A model generated the notes under the pieces. The model did not search any database and had not been told where the DNA came from. It was given only the letters and a program-made list of their open reading frames with translations. The position numbers were made by a program, and so were the translations under genes. 64,000 nt of DNA from Emiliania huxleyi CCMP1516 (taxonomy: Eukaryota > Haptophyta > Isochrysidales > Noelaerhabdaceae). Location of the stretch: positions 306,054 to 370,053 of the forward strand of contig NW_005199926.1 of the NCBI RefSeq assembly GCF_000372725.1. Reading direction: 5' to 3'. Of this stretch, positions 30,743 to 42,112 are shown in pieces. Position 1 is the first letter of the stretch. The number at the start of each line of letters is the position of its first letter.

Positions 30743-31924
30743 CTAGTCCTCCAGCCACATGAGCGCCACCCAGCAGCTCTCCCGCAGAATCTCCTCGGCG
30801 TGGCCGCAGTACGCGCGGAGTGTCTCCACCGCCTGCGGGGTGCCGATCGCACCGAGCGCCTCCGCCGCCTCGTGCCGCACCATGCCGTGCTCGCCCTCGC
30901 GCCGCACCGCGCCGCACAGCGCGTCGCCCGCCGCCGGGTGCTCCAGCTGGCCGAGCACAAAGGCAACCTCGTGCTTGAGCAGCGCACTCTCGCCGCCGGC
31001 GCGGCCGAGGCACTCGCACAGGGCGGCGACCGCACCGGCGCCCTCGCGCGGGACCGCGTCGCGCAGCGCGAAGAGCGCGCGGTACCGCTCAAACAGCGGC
31101 GCGCCGCGGTCGAGCAGCCGCGCGCGCAGCTCGGGCAGCGGCGCCGCCTCCGCGGCCGGCGCGGGAGAGACGTACGTGTAGGTTGGCGCCGTCGGCTCGG
31201 GCGGGGCGGGCTGCCACGGGCAGGCCGCGGAGGAGGCGTCTGCGTCCGCGTCCGCCGCCGCCGGCCCGCCGCCGGCCGCCTCTGCCGCCTCCGGCGCGGC
31301 GGTGGCCGCCGCCTGCGCCTCCTTTCGCAGAGCCTCTTGCGGCCGCCGCTCGCAGCCGCAGGCGCCCTTGTCGATCTTGTAGTTGAGGAGGGCGAGGGCG
31401 AGGCCGCACGTCTCCGACACCTCCGACGCGTCGTCGGCGGCGTGCTTGGCGAGCACGCTCAGGCTCTCGGGCGCCTCGATCGCGCCGAGCGCCTCGGCCG
31501 CCTCGTGGCGCGTGATCGGGTCCTCCGCGCGGTCCGCGAGGAGGCGCTCGAGGAAGGGGACCGCGTCGACGCGCTGCATCTGCCCAAGCGTGTACGCGAT
31601 CTCGTGGCGCAGCAGCACGGAGGCCGTCCCGTGAAAGAGAGCGACGAGCTCGGCGACGGCGGCCTCGTCGTTCCGGTTGCGGAGCACAAAGATCTGCGTG
31701 TACTTTTCGCAGCAGGCGGAGCGCGACTCGGCGGCCAGAGCCGGCCGCTGACCTGCATCGGCAGCGCGGCGCGCCGTGGGAGCAGCTGGCGAGTCTCGGG
31801 CGGTGCGGGCCAGCGCGAGGCCGGCTGCTACAAAGTCGAGCATCGAGACGAGCGGGAGGACCAGCAGCCGCAGCAGCGCCCGCACCGCCGTAAAAACGAG
31901 CGAGCGGTCCTCTGTGCGAAGCAT
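30743..31924 (-). CDS. DOHH: Deoxyhypusine hydroxylase
   Basis: Di-iron enzyme that completes hypusine on translation factor eIF5A. Single frame of 393 aa. HEAT-like (PBS-lyase) repeats are clear and arranged as two halves. The iron-binding His-Glu pairs are all present: LLRHEIAYTLGQM, ITRHEAAEALGAI, LLKHEVAFVLGQL and MVRHEAAEALGAI. The paired half-repeat starts YTQIFVLRN and YRALFALRD are also there. A family-typical Ala/Pro-rich linker separates the halves (about residues 205-260). The family is usually about 300 aa; here the first ~70 residues (hydrophobic LLRLLVLPLVSMLDF) look foreign and could be an intron read through or an extension. The true start may therefore lie elsewhere. Confidence 0.9.
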   Translation of the reverse strand: MLRTEDRSLVFTAVRALLRLLVLPLVSMLDFVAAGLALARTARDSPAAPTARRAADAGQRPALAAESRSACCEKYTQIFVLRNRNDEAAVAELVALFHGTASVLLRHEIAYTLGQMQRVDAVPFLERLLADRAEDPITRHEAAEALGAIEAPESLSVLAKHAADDASEVSETCGLALALLNYKIDKGACGCERRPQEALRKEAQAAATAAPEAAEAAGGGPAAADADADASSAACPWQPAPPEPTAPTYTYVSPAPAAEAAPLPELRARLLDRGAPLFERYRALFALRDAVPREGAGAVAALCECLGRAGGESALLKHEVAFVLGQLEHPAAGDALCGAVRREGEHGMVRHEAAEALGAIGTPQAVETLRAYCGHAEEILRESCWVALMWLED

Positions 31925-32504
31925 CCCCAGGGCCGAGGGTCACTCTCACAGTCCCAGCGCACGCGCTTGCGCTGCCGCAATTTTTCTGACTTTGCACGCA
32001 GCTCTGCACGCAGCTCTCGTTCACTAAACGCACAACCCCGCTCTCGTTCACTAAACGCACAACCCCGCTCTCGTTCACAGCCTTGTTATTGAGAAGAAAA
32101 TACCTCTTATGGCGCTGTGCGCTGGCCTGTGAGAGGTTGAGGTGCGAGCCCTGTTCACATAAACGCACAACCCCGCTCTCGTTCACGCAGACAAGAGAGA
32201 GGCTAGCTTGGGGGCGCGCCCGTCTCGACTCGAGCGGCGAAGGCAATTTTTCGGACTATCGGACTTAGAGAGCAAAGTCCAAAGAGAGAGAGAGAGACAC
32301 ACACACACACACACACACACAGAGAGTTTTTGTTTTGACTTAGAAGGGGCACGCACGTGTGTGTGTGTGAGTGTCAAGAATACTCACTCACAGGCACGCA
32401 CGCAATAAGCTCTCGTTCAGGCAACAATCTAAGTCTCTCCTCTCGCGGCTCCTGCGTGGACGTATTTTTGTCTTATAAGGCAGGGCTACCGAGACACGTG
32501 CACT
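31925..32504. repeat. Intergenic with CTCTCGTTCAC repeats and microsatellites
   Basis: CTCTCGTTCACTAAACGCAC and close variants occur about four times (32017-32080 and 32155-32185), mostly head to tail. GA and CA runs follow (about 32285-32322), then a GT run near 32356. This is the divergent intergenic region between DOHH and the myosin gene, so it should also contain promoters. Confidence 0.6.
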
Positions 32505-32690
32505 AAAACCTCCGAGAAACCCTTCGGCTCGCTGGGCCGCCTCGCTCCTCATCGCAAACCCTGTCAGCAGAGTAGTCATCCTCGGGAATGTACGTAAGAG
32601 CCACATTCAACGAAAACCAAATTTTTGGATCACTCCTCATCGCAATACCTGTCAGCAGTTCACCCTCGGGTATGTCCGTTAGAGTTAGCC
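32505..32690. repeat. CATCGCAAACCCTGTCAGCAG dispersed element, copies 2 and 3
   Basis: Copy 2 (32505-32612) starts ACCTCCGAGAAACCCTTCGG, a segment shared with the 42.5 kb copy, and contains the CATCGCAAACCCTGTCAGC core. Copy 3 (32636-32690) starts at the core. They lie 130-315 bp upstream of the myosin ATG. Confidence 0.65.
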
Positions 32691-32819
32691 ATATTCGTAC
32701 CTAAAAAAAATAAAGTCAGCAGCAAGGCAGGGAGTCGCTGTCGCCGGCGGCAAGAGGGAGTCCTCATCGGGCACTCCAACCCTGAGCCCTCGCCGCTGCC
32801 AAAGCCAAAGAGGGTCCTA

Positions 32820-34279
32820 ATGCCCGCCGACGCGCAGTTTGCCGTCGGCTCGGTGGTCTTTGTGCCCGACGAGCAGCAGGCGTACCTCCCCAAGCGAGTC
32901 GCATCATGCACGGGCCTCGGCGCCCGCACCAAGCTCACCGTCGGGCCGCTCTCGGGAAGCGGCGGCGCTGCTGTGCCGGCAAAGGACGTCGCCGACGTCG
33001 TCGATGCGGACCCGCTCGCGCTGGAGGGGGCGCAGGACATGGTCAAGTTCTCCAATCTCACCGAGGCGGCGCTGCTCCACAACCTCCGCACGCGCTACAG
33101 CCGCGACCAGATATACTCGGCCGCGGGCGCGATCCTGCTCTCCGTCAACCCGTTCAAGCAGATCCCGGGCATCTACACGGACGAGGTGACCCGGCGCTGC
33201 CAGGAGGCCGACGCCAAGGCGCTCCCGGACCTGCCTCCGCACGTGTACGGGCTGAGCGAGAATGCGTACCGCGGCATGCTCGGTGAGCAAAAGCAGCAGG
33301 CGATCCTCATCTCGGGCGAGTCCGGCGCGGGCAAGACGGAGGCGGCGAAGGCATGCGTCAAGTACATCTGCGCGCGCTCGACCGGGGGCGGCGGCGTCGG
33401 CGGGGGCGCGAAGCTGCTCCGCCAGGGCTCGCACGAGGAGTTTGTGCAAAACTGCATCGTCGAGGCGCCGCCTTGGGAGCCGGGGAGGGGCGGAGGCGTG
33501 TCCGGCCGGCCGAGACGCGGGCGCGGCGTTGCCCTCCGTAGGCCAACCCGATCCTCGAGGCCTTCGGCAACGCGAAGACGCTGCGCAACAACAACTCGTC
33601 CCGCTTTGGAAAGTGGACCGAAATCCACTTTGACGCGGGCGGGCAGGTCCCGCCTCCGAGAAGCTTCCGAGAAGCCTCCACTTAAGCCCGCACGCCCGCG
33701 CTCCACCCGCGCTCCGCCAGAGGTCGCCGAGCACCACACTCGCACGCCCTCCGCCTGTCGCCGCTCGCAGCTCCCTCCCCGGCCTCGCTCTCCATGCCCC
33801 CCCCCCCCCCCTCCCTGCCCGCCCGCTTCAGATTCGCAGCGCGCGCTCGACGTCGTACCTGCTCGAGCGGTGCCGCGCCGGAGCGGTGGCCGCGCCCCCC
33901 GCACGGCGGGGCGCCGACGCCGCGGGACGTGCGTCGCCGTAGGTCTCGCGTGGTGGAACACGCCCGCGGGGAGCGGACGTTCCACATCTTTTACCAGCTC
34001 TGCGCCGGCGCGACCAAGCAGCAGCGCGACGCGCTCAAGCTGCCGCCCGCAGGAGAGCTGCGCTACCTCGGCCAGTCCGCTTCGCTCTCCGTGCCGGGCA
34101 TCGACGACGCCGCCGACTGGCGCGCCGTCTGCGCCGCCTTCTCCACCTTCCAGCTCACCGACGCCGAGCAGACGAGCTTGCGCCGCGTCCTTGCCGGCGC
34201 CGCTCCGCCCCACCCAACCCGACGCACTCACCCACTGTGGCGGGGAGGCTGGCGGCACGACACGCGGTCTGCACGCACA

Positions 34280-34323
<44 letters not shown>

Positions 34324-35388
34324 CACGCACGCACGCACGCTTGCACGTGCTTGGAGAGGAGGGGAGCCGACAGGCAGGAGGGGAGGCGGGGAGGCGGGAG
34401 GGGAGGGGAGGCCGAGGGAGTTCGCCCCGTGGCGGGCAGCGGGCGGGAAGGGGTGGGGGCGGCGGGGGGGGGCGGGGTGTGGGGTCGGCCCGGCGTGGAG
34501 GGCGGTCTAAAGAGGCGAACGGCGCCGAGGCGGGAGGCGTGGCGGCCGGCTGTAGGCATCCTCACCCTCGGCAACCTCGCCTTCGACGCCAAGGAGATGG
34601 CCAACGCCGACGACGGGTCGTGCGTGTCGCCGGCGTCGCAAGCGTCGCTCAAGGCGGCGGCGGCGGCCCTCGACATCTCACCGCTCGAGCTCGAGACGGC
34701 GCTCACCATCAAGAATGTGGGCAAGTTCCCGGTGGTTGCGGTGCCGCAGCCGCCCGAGAAGGCGGCGGTCGCGCGCGACGCGCTCGCAAAGGCGCTGTAC
34801 GGCTCGCTGTTCGACTGGATCTTCGGGCGCATCAACGAGAAGATGGGTGCGGGCGCGGGCGCCGCGCTGGGCGGCGGGAACAAGCGCACCATCGGGCTGC
34901 TAGACATTTTCGGGTTCGAGGCCTTTTCGCGCAACTCGCTCGAGCAGCTGCTGATCAACTTTGCGAACGAGAAGCTGATGCAGTACTTCAACATCTACAT
35001 CTTCCAGATGGAGGAGAAGGAGTGCCGCGACGAGGGCGTCGCGTGCCCGCAGCTGCAGTTCGCCGACAACTCGGCCGTCATGGTGCTGCTCGAGGCCAAG
35101 CCGACGGGGCTGATGGCGCTGATCCACGACGAGGTGCTCGTGCCAAACGCCTCCGACGCCAACCTGCTCACCAAGATGAACGAGGCGCACCGCGGCGCGT
35201 CCATGTACCGGCAGATGCCGCGCGCCCAGGGCGAGGGCTTTGTCGTGCTGCACTTTGCGGGCGAGGTGGCGTACGCCATCGACGACTTTGTCGCAAAGTC
35301 GCGCGGCGCGGTCCCCTCGGAGCTGTCGCAGCTGCTGGGCACCTCGCAGCTGCCGCTCGTGCGCGGCTTCTTTGCGGCCGACGAGGAG

Positions 35389-35433
<45 letters not shown>

Positions 35434-38400
35434 AAGCCAAAGGGCGAGCGGACGATGTCCTTCGCGCGGCACCGCGGCGGCGGCGGCGCGCGCGCGCGCC
35501 TCGGCGGCGGCGGGCGCAAGGTCGTGTCGGTCGGCCGGCAGTTTCAGGAGTCGCTCGACTCGCTGATGGGGATGCTGCACACGTGCTCGCCGCACTTTGT
35601 GCGCTGCATCAAGCCCAACCACCACCTCGCGCCGGACGATTTTGACGGCGCGTACGTGATGCGGCAGCTGCAGCAGATGGGGATGGTTCACGTGGTCAAG
35701 GCGCGCAAGCAGGGCTTCGCGCACCGGTACGACTTTGACACCTTCATCGCGCGGTACGGCTACCTGCGCGAGGGGGTCGAGTGCGACGCGGCGAAGCTCG
35801 CGCCGTACCTGCAAACGTACCTCGGCTCCGCCTCTCCGCCCGCCGGCACAAAGACCGAGACGGTGCAGCTCCTCGGCGCGCTCGCCGCCGCCGACATGTT
35901 TGCGACCGACGGTTGGGCCGTCGGGACGACGAAGCTCTTCCTCAAGGCTTCGCACCAGCAGCAGCTCGAGGTCGCGCGCGAGTCGCACCTGCGGCGCGTC
36001 ATCACGCAGACCCTGACCAAGGCCATCGCCGATCAAGACCTCGCTTCCCTCGACGAGGCGGTGGCGAGGGCGGTCGAGATCCGGCTGACGGGCAAGCTGG
36101 TCGAGGAGGCAAAGGCGCTGCTCGCCACGCTGCGCGAGCGCGAGAAGGCCTTCGAGGCGCTGACCGAGGCGATGGAAATGCGCGACGTCGCCGCGGTCGA
36201 GGCGGCGCTCAAGCAGGCGGCGGCGGTGCGGCTCGAGAAGGACGCGAAGAAAGGCGCGCAAAAGGTCAGCGACGCAAAGGCGCTCCTGACGCAGCTCAAG
36301 GCGCAGCAGGTCGCCTCCAACGCGCTCGCGGCGGCGCTCGCCTCGAAGGACGTCAAGAAGCTGCGCGACGCGCTCGACGCGGCGCAGAAGAGCGGCCTCA
36401 ACTCGGGGCAGGTGACGCAGGCGCAGCGGATGCTCGAGGGCCTCAAGACCAAGGACGCGCTCGAGAAGAAGCTGGCGGCCGCGGCCAAGGGCGGCAGCCT
36501 CGCCGAGCTGACGCAGCTCCTGGCGCAGGCCGAGGAGATCGGGCTGTCGACCGAGGCCGCGCGTGCGGCGAAGCGGCGCCACGCCTCGCTGCAGGAGAGC
36601 GCGCAGGCCTCGTCCGCGCTGCAGTCGGCCAGCACCGCCCGCGACGAGGAGGCGCTGCGCGCCGCCATCGAGCGCGCCAGCGCCGCCGAGCAGAACCAGG
36701 CAGCGGCGGAGCGCGAGAAGGCGGCCATGAGCGCCGAGCTCGCGACGGCGAAGGAGCTGCTCGCCAAGCTCGAGGCGGAGCACTCCACGGTGCTCGCCAC
36801 GCCGCCACGGGGCGGCGCGGCGGCCGCTCGCGGGCTGCCGACGCCCTCCGGCCCGGTGTCGTACGTGCCCGGTCCGCCGGCGGGGCTTCCGTGCGAGCCG
36901 CTGGCGGCGAGGGTGGCGCGGCTGCAGCGCGGCGCCACGTTCCTCAAGGTGGCGGAGGGCACCTTCACGCGGAAGAAGCTCGACGCCAAGGCGGTCGCCC
37001 TCTCCGCCGACCGCAAGTCACTCACGTGGGACGGCGGCAAGAAAGGCCACGGGCTCGAGCTCTCGCAGGCGCGGCCCGCGGGATGCAGCCGGGATTGTAG
37101 CCGAGGGTGTAGCCGAGGGTGTCGCCGAGAGAGCGCAGCGGAGGTGCAGCCCGGCCCCAGCCGGAGAGACGCGCCGCGGCCCTCTCGCAGGTCGTCCGCG
37201 TCTCGATCGGGCTCGAGACGAAGCCGCTGCAGAAGCTGTACCACTCATCGGCCGCGCCGGACGTGGCGCCGACCAGCTGGTTCTCGCTGCACACCGCCGC
37301 GCGCTCGTACGACTTTGGCGCGCGCGACGGCGACACGGCCGAGACGGTGATCCTCTGGGTGCTGACGCTGCAGCAGCTGGTCCTCCTCAGTAGCGGTACC
37401 GGAGTGCGGCTGCCGGCAACGGCGCTCTCGTACGCGCAGCAGCAGTGGCAGTACCACAACTCGTCCGCCAAGGAGTGGCCGTGCGTCCAGTGCACGTGCA
37501 TCAACAAGCCGAGGAACACCGCGTGCGAGGTGTGCGGCGCGCCCAAGCCGATGGTGACGCTCGTGCCGACGGTGACGCCGCTGCTGCCCGCGATGCGCGC
37601 CCTCTCCAACACGCTCGGCATCGACGCCTTCAACCTGAGCCCCGACGCGCGGCTGCAGTGGTTCCTGCTCAAGGCGCTCGAGCCGCCGCCGCCCTCCCCG
37701 CTGGTGTGGTCGGTCGGGCACCGGCAGGGCGACGGGGAGACGCCCTTGCTCGGCCTCGCCAACGCCGACGGCACGGGCTTCAGCGTCGACCACGCGTACA
37801 TCCTGTCGCTCCGGCGCGAGGCGGAGACGGCGCGCCAGCAGCAGGCGCAGGCGGGCGGCGTGCTCACGCCGCGCCCGCAGTTCGTCGCGCCCGAGGGGCC
37901 GCTCTCGCGCGAGAACTCGCGCTCGCTGGGCGGGTACGAGCTGAGCGACGCCGAGGCGCTCGAGCAGGCGGCGCTGATGGCGTCGCTCGACCAGGTCGGC
38001 CTGCGGCAGGGCGCGCACTCTTACGAGGAGGCGCACGCGCTCGACGCGGGCGACGTGTTCCGTCACTGCATGTCCGGCTCGGTCGAGGAGGTGCGCCGCT
38101 TCCTGCAGCAGGGCGGGCACGCCGACACCGTCTACAAGTCCGACTACGGCTGGGCCGTCGGGCCCGACTACCTCTTCACGCGCCCGACGGAAAACATCAC
38201 GCTGCTCAACTACGTGGCCACCTGGACAGACATCGTCGGCGAGGCGTCCGCCGAGCTCGCGCGGCTGCTCCTCAACGCGGGGGCCGACCCGCGCCGCGAC
38301 GACGGCCTCGAGCAGTGGTTCACGCCGCTGCACAACGCCGTGGCCAACGGCGCGCACGACGTGGTGCGGGTGCTGCTCACGCACGACGCAAAGCTTGTCG

Positions 38401-38768
38401 ACGTCACCACCGGAGAGGGGCAGTCGTCGCTGCACCTGCTCGCGCTCTGCGACGACGCGACGGACCGGATGGTGACGCTCGAGCTGCTGCTTGGCGCCCG
38501 CGCCTCACTCAACATGCAGGAGCCCTTTGAGGGCGGCACCCCGCTGCACACGCTCGCGCGCGAGGGCTTCGTCGCCGTGGCGGCGCGCCTGCTCGAGGCG
38601 GGCGGCGACGCGTCGATCAAGAACGACGCGGGCCGCAACGCGCTCGAGGAGGCCAAGTACGAGCTCGACCGGCTCGAGCGGCAGACGGACGGCGCCTCGT
38701 CGGCCACGCGGCGCGCAAAGATCCTCGAGACGATCAACACCCTGAAGATGGTGCTCTCAGTCCAGTGA
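32820..38768 (+). CDS. Myosin heavy chain with PH-like, RanBP2 zinc-finger and ankyrin tail
   Basis: Predicted 1710-aa actin motor. Exons: 32820-33464, 33542-33646, 33832-33869, 33943-34196, 34556-37068, 37191-38768; all phases agree. The motor has a P-loop GESGAGKT (about 166), switch [10 protein letters not shown] (about 231), switch II DIFGFE (about 464), a relay/SH1 region ([18 protein letters not shown]) and a converter ending near 820. A poly-Gly loop lies at 35390-35432. No standard IQ motif follows. Residues about 830-1090 are tandem Ala/Leu-rich helical repeats. The tail has a PH-like domain ([14 protein letters not shown]..., completed across the last intron), a RanBP2-type zinc finger ([20 protein letters not shown]) and at least three ankyrin repeats ([19 protein letters not shown]). 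Three of five introns start GC. ATG 32820 is the first in frame. The class is unassigned; the motor call is secure. Confidence 0.9.
34197..34555 (+). repeat. Long myosin intron with ACGC tandem repeat
   Basis: This 359-bp intron is about four times longer than its neighbours. It contains a (CGCA)n run at about 34273-34340, followed by G-rich sequence. It starts GCGCCG and ends CTGTAG. The expansion of the tetranucleotide probably explains its length. Confidence 0.7.
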
Positions 38769-38843
38769 GGCGGAGAGGGGCCCGGAGAGGCTGCCGCGTC
38801 GTGTGTGTGTGTGTGTGTGTATGTGTTCGGTGTGTGTGTGTGG

Positions 38844-38879
<36 letters not shown>

Positions 38880-39124
38880 AGAGAGTCAGTCAGAGACACA
38901 ATGTGGGCGCCCCCCGGGAGGGGCCGCGCCGCTGTTGGGTCGTCTCTCTCGGGGTTGATTAGAAGTATTCGATTTTGGCACGGGCGGGGACTCCGGTGGT
39001 TCTCTCCGGAGAGCAGCGGAGTGCGCGGAGAACGTAAAGAGTAATAAAAGTCGGGGCGCGAGACGAGAGGGGTGGCAAACGCAAAGTGCGTGCGCATCCT
39101 CCCACGTACACGAAAGAAAACCAA
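38769..39124. repeat. Convergent 3' region with GT and GA microsatellites
   Basis: (GT)n at about 38801-38842 and (GA)n at about 38848-38876 lie between the myosin stop codon and the stop of the convergent gene. Nothing else is seen. Confidence 0.8.
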
Positions 39125-39910
39125 TCATTCCTCCACAGCCAGGGAGCTCGCGGCGAACGACAGCCGCTCTAGCGCCCTCCGATCCAAGGCTGGCTGCAGG
39201 CACCAGAGGCGCGCGGCGCGCGCGAGGAAGCCCGGGGTTGCGTCGCCGCGCGCCGATGGCGCGAGCAGCGGCAGCAGCCGAAGCTTGAGCTCCATCTCGC
39301 GTGAGAGGGCGCGATCGACCTGCACGGGCGAGGGGAGGGAGGCACGCACGCTGAGCGGGCGGCGCGAGCCTTGGCCGCGGCACAGACGCGAGCCCGGCGT
39401 GGGTATGCGCGCATCTAGTGAGGCGCTCGCGTCGCGCAGCCACCCAAGCAACGTCGGCGCCTCGGGCAGCAAGCCCTGCTCCGCCAGGACACCGCGCCCG
39501 GCTCCAATCACGACGCTGGCCGGCTCCGAAGCGAGCGCAAGCGCCTCCTCTTGCGGCAGCGAGTGCTGCAGCCTCGTGTACCGCTCCCACGAACGACCGT
39601 GGAGTGCCGCCGCCTCCAGCTGCAGCGCGCCAAACCGCTCCACCGATGTGTTTAGTGCCGTGCGCAGGTTGGAAAGTCCACGCTCGTGTCGCGCTCTTAG
39701 CGCGTCGATGGCGGCCACGTCGCCTGTCCGAAGCAACGCGCCGAGCGCCTCTGGCCGTGTGCGGTGCGCCGACGGCCCGAGCAGCGTGAGCCGGCCGTCG
39801 AACTCGATCGCTGCGGCGAGGAGCGTCTCGCTGTGCGCCTGCTCGGCGCGCCACGCCCGTGTGATGCGCAGCGCCGCCTCAAAGGTCTCACGCCAGAAGC
39901 TTGCGTCCAT
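39125..39910 (-). CDS. Probable AIRIM (C1orf109)-like ribosome maturation protein
   Basis: Single-exon, 261 aa, mostly helical. I matched it by eye to human C1orf109/AIRIM, a helical partner of the AFG2-type ATPases in 60S ribosome maturation. Shared points in the same order: an N-terminal helix with FWRETFEAALRITRAW; RPEALGALLRTGDVAAI; a long amphipathic helix ending SWERY; the phrase PTLLGWLRDAS, which corresponds to a LEWLQD motif in the human protein; REMELKLRLLPLL; and a C-terminus ending in Glu-Glu. Human AIRIM is about 200 aa; the excess here is loops. The match is weak and could be wrong, since helical proteins mislead. ATG 39910 gives a sensible start (MDASFWRE). Confidence 0.35.
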   Translation of the reverse strand: MDASFWRETFEAALRITRAWRAEQAHSETLLAAAIEFDGRLTLLGPSAHRTRPEALGALLRTGDVAAIDALRARHERGLSNLRTALNTSVERFGALQLEAAALHGRSWERYTRLQHSLPQEEALALASEPASVVIGAGRGVLAEQGLLPEAPTLLGWLRDASASLDARIPTPGSRLCRGQGSRRPLSVRASLPSPVQVDRALSREMELKLRLLPLLAPSARGDATPGFLARAARLWCLQPALDRRALERLSFAASSLAVEE

Positions 39911-40216
39911 CGGCGCGGGCTGCTTTTTTTCTCATGAAAACTGTTGGTGAGAGTGTGAAGTCTGTTGTTTGTTGTGCCCTTGTTTGTTCTTCTGGTGCCT
40001 TGGAGTGCTGGGGGGGGCGACAGGGAGGATGTGGCCCTGAGTTATGTGTACGCCTACTCAGGGTGTGTGGCAGCCAGCTGGCTGCGTGTCTTGTGAGCCT
40101 GTTTTGTGTCTGTGTGTCGCTCGTGCGTGTCGTCATCATCTGTCTAGCGTCCACCCATACCGCGTTGGTGTCCAGTCCGAGCCTGGCTGTTCTTCACCTT
40201 TCTACCTACCTACCTA
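39911..40216. other. Intergenic upstream of a retroelement
   Basis: About 300 bp with G/T-rich composition and TACC tandem repeats at 40203-40218 just before the LTR. It contains the promoter side of the reverse AIRIM-like gene. No other feature is seen. Confidence 0.4.
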
Positions 40217-40428
40217 CCCCACTCGTGTATATAGAGAGATGTCCCTGTTGAGTACTGTCCGATAGTCGAGATGCCTTGTTCCAGAGGGATGTGTCCTGGA
40301 CGGCGTCTCGTCGTGGTCCTTCAGGACGATAGCTTTGTCCCTTTCAGGATGATGGTGATCTTGGTTTGATCGTTCCTGTACGCCTCGGTACAGACCCTCG
40401 CTCCGTGTACAGCTCACAGCTCACTACA
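40217..40428 (+). repeat. 5' LTR of the copia-type remnant
   Basis: Starts CCCCACTCGTGTATATAG and ends CAGCTCACTACA. Contains a TATATAG box near its start. It matches the 3' LTR base for base in my reading. Confidence 0.8.
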
Positions 40429-41883
40429 TGGTTCCTCCGGCGAGATCGCGGAGCGAGGAGATCGACGGCAACTCGGCCGTCGTGAGTGCTGGTGCGGTCG
40501 CTGCGGTGCGACCGCACAGCTTCCCGGCTAGCGCTCGATACGGTAGCCAGCACCATGGACACCTGCGGGGTGTTGTGGTGGCGGGCAGGGCCAGAGCCCC
40601 TGCACAAAGTCTTCTCGGCACCTCGGCCGGAAGCCTGCTCGGCACCTCGGCCTTGCAGCCCTGCAGCATGATCCGGATGATCTCTGCGGCCTGTTCATCT
40701 TCGGCACCCACCACGAGCACCTCGGCTTCGTGGGCACGGATCTTCATTGATAACTTCATCTCTCCTTCTCCACTGTATCGGCTCGCTATCATCTCCTGCG
40801 AGCCACCATCGCCGCCGCCGCCAGCTCTCGAGCCCGTCAAGTTCCCTGCTCGGGAGAATGTTGGACGCCTACTCTCACCGCCATCAACTCCATCGCCGCC
40901 GCCGCTCTGGACGATGGCAACCTTCTACGACCAGAGCTTTGCGCCGCTGAAATATGACGACGGTGGCACTCTTCTGTCCAGGATCGCGGCAACTGCCACA
41001 TCGTGGGGGAGGCTGGGACATTGGTGCGATGTGGCGACGCTGCGTCTTTGCGGTATTTCGCCCTCCTCTGCCTTTCGCCTCTTCGCTTTCGCTCTTCCCG
41101 CCGCCCGCCGCCTGTGGCGCGGCATCCGACGAGCCCTCCTCGTCTACACGACGACTTCGCCCGAGCCCGTCATATCCGATGCCTTCGCCGCCGACACGAA
41201 CAGGGGCTCCACCGCTGAGCCACGATGGGTCTCGCCTATCGAGGTCGCCAGCGGCCACCCTCGCAACTACGCCCTCGAGAACTTCAAAGTGATGCTCTGC
41301 GACTGCTTCTGCGTCCTCCCCAAGTCGCTCCGCGCGCACGACCTCACCCCCACTCGTCTCAAAAGCATCAACCTCGGCCACGACCCGCGGCGCTCCAAAT
41401 ACCTCGTCTACATCCCCGCCGTCCGGCGGATCATCTCTACCGCCGACGTCATCTTCGACGAGTTCTCCTTCACCACCCTCGGCGGCGCCTGGCAACCCTT
41501 CAAGATCCGCGGCGCCGTCGAACAAGAACGCCCTCAAGTCCCCGAGGCGATCGTCCGCGCCGAGCCTCCCGCCGCACCAGCGGCGCCAAGCAAGGGGCGC
41601 GCCCATCGCCCCGCCCGCCGCGCGAGCTGCGCCCGCTCAGCCCGCCGTCCCGCGGCGCTCACCTCGGATCGCCGCGCGCGGCTGACCAAGCTCTACTACT
41701 CCCACGTTGTTCAATTGAAGACATCCAGTCGACCGCTCCGATAGTCTACTACCTTGAGCCCGGGAGACGGAAGGTCACATGCCACGTTCACTAGCTCGCG
41801 CCTCTGATCAGCGTGACAATTACTTGCTTCACACTCCGCTGTGTTGTCTGCCGCATCTGAAGACCGCGCAGACAATGGGGGAG

Positions 41884-42112
41884 TGTTGGGAGTGTGAATA
41901 CCCCACTCGTGTATATAGAGAGATGTCCCTGTTGAGTACTGTCCGATAGTCGAGATGCCTTGTTCCAGAGGGATGTGTCCTGGACGGCGTCTCGTCGTGG
42001 TCCTTCAGGACGATAGCTTTGTCCCTTTCAGGATGATGGTGATCTTGGTTTGATCGTTCCTGTACGCCTCGGTACAGACCCTCGCTCCGTGTACAGCTCA
42101 CAGCTCACTACA
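41884..42112 (+). repeat. 3' LTR of the copia-type remnant
   Basis: Starts TGTTGGGAGTGTGAATA, the TGTTGGGAGTG form common in copia elements, and ends in CACTACA. Confidence 0.8.

Larger units (their letters stand above)
40217..42112 (+). mobile_element. Ty1/copia-type LTR retroelement remnant, recent, internally reduced
   Basis: Two direct LTRs (40217-40428 and 41884-42112) are identical by eye over the 212 bp they share, so the insertion is young. A purine tract (AATGGGGGAG) sits directly before the 3' LTR, and TGG follows the 5' LTR, as expected for priming sites. The internal part is about 1.45 kb. It keeps coding similarity to the end of copia-type integrase (NLGHDPRRSKYLVYIP, then ISTADVIFDEF). 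It is far too short to be whole, so it is a broken, non-autonomous copy. Confidence 0.8.

Noticed and set aside
34900-36783. A 627-residue reverse frame across the myosin motor
   Set aside because: Antisense shadow of a GC-rich coding exon; the plus strand has all motor motifs.
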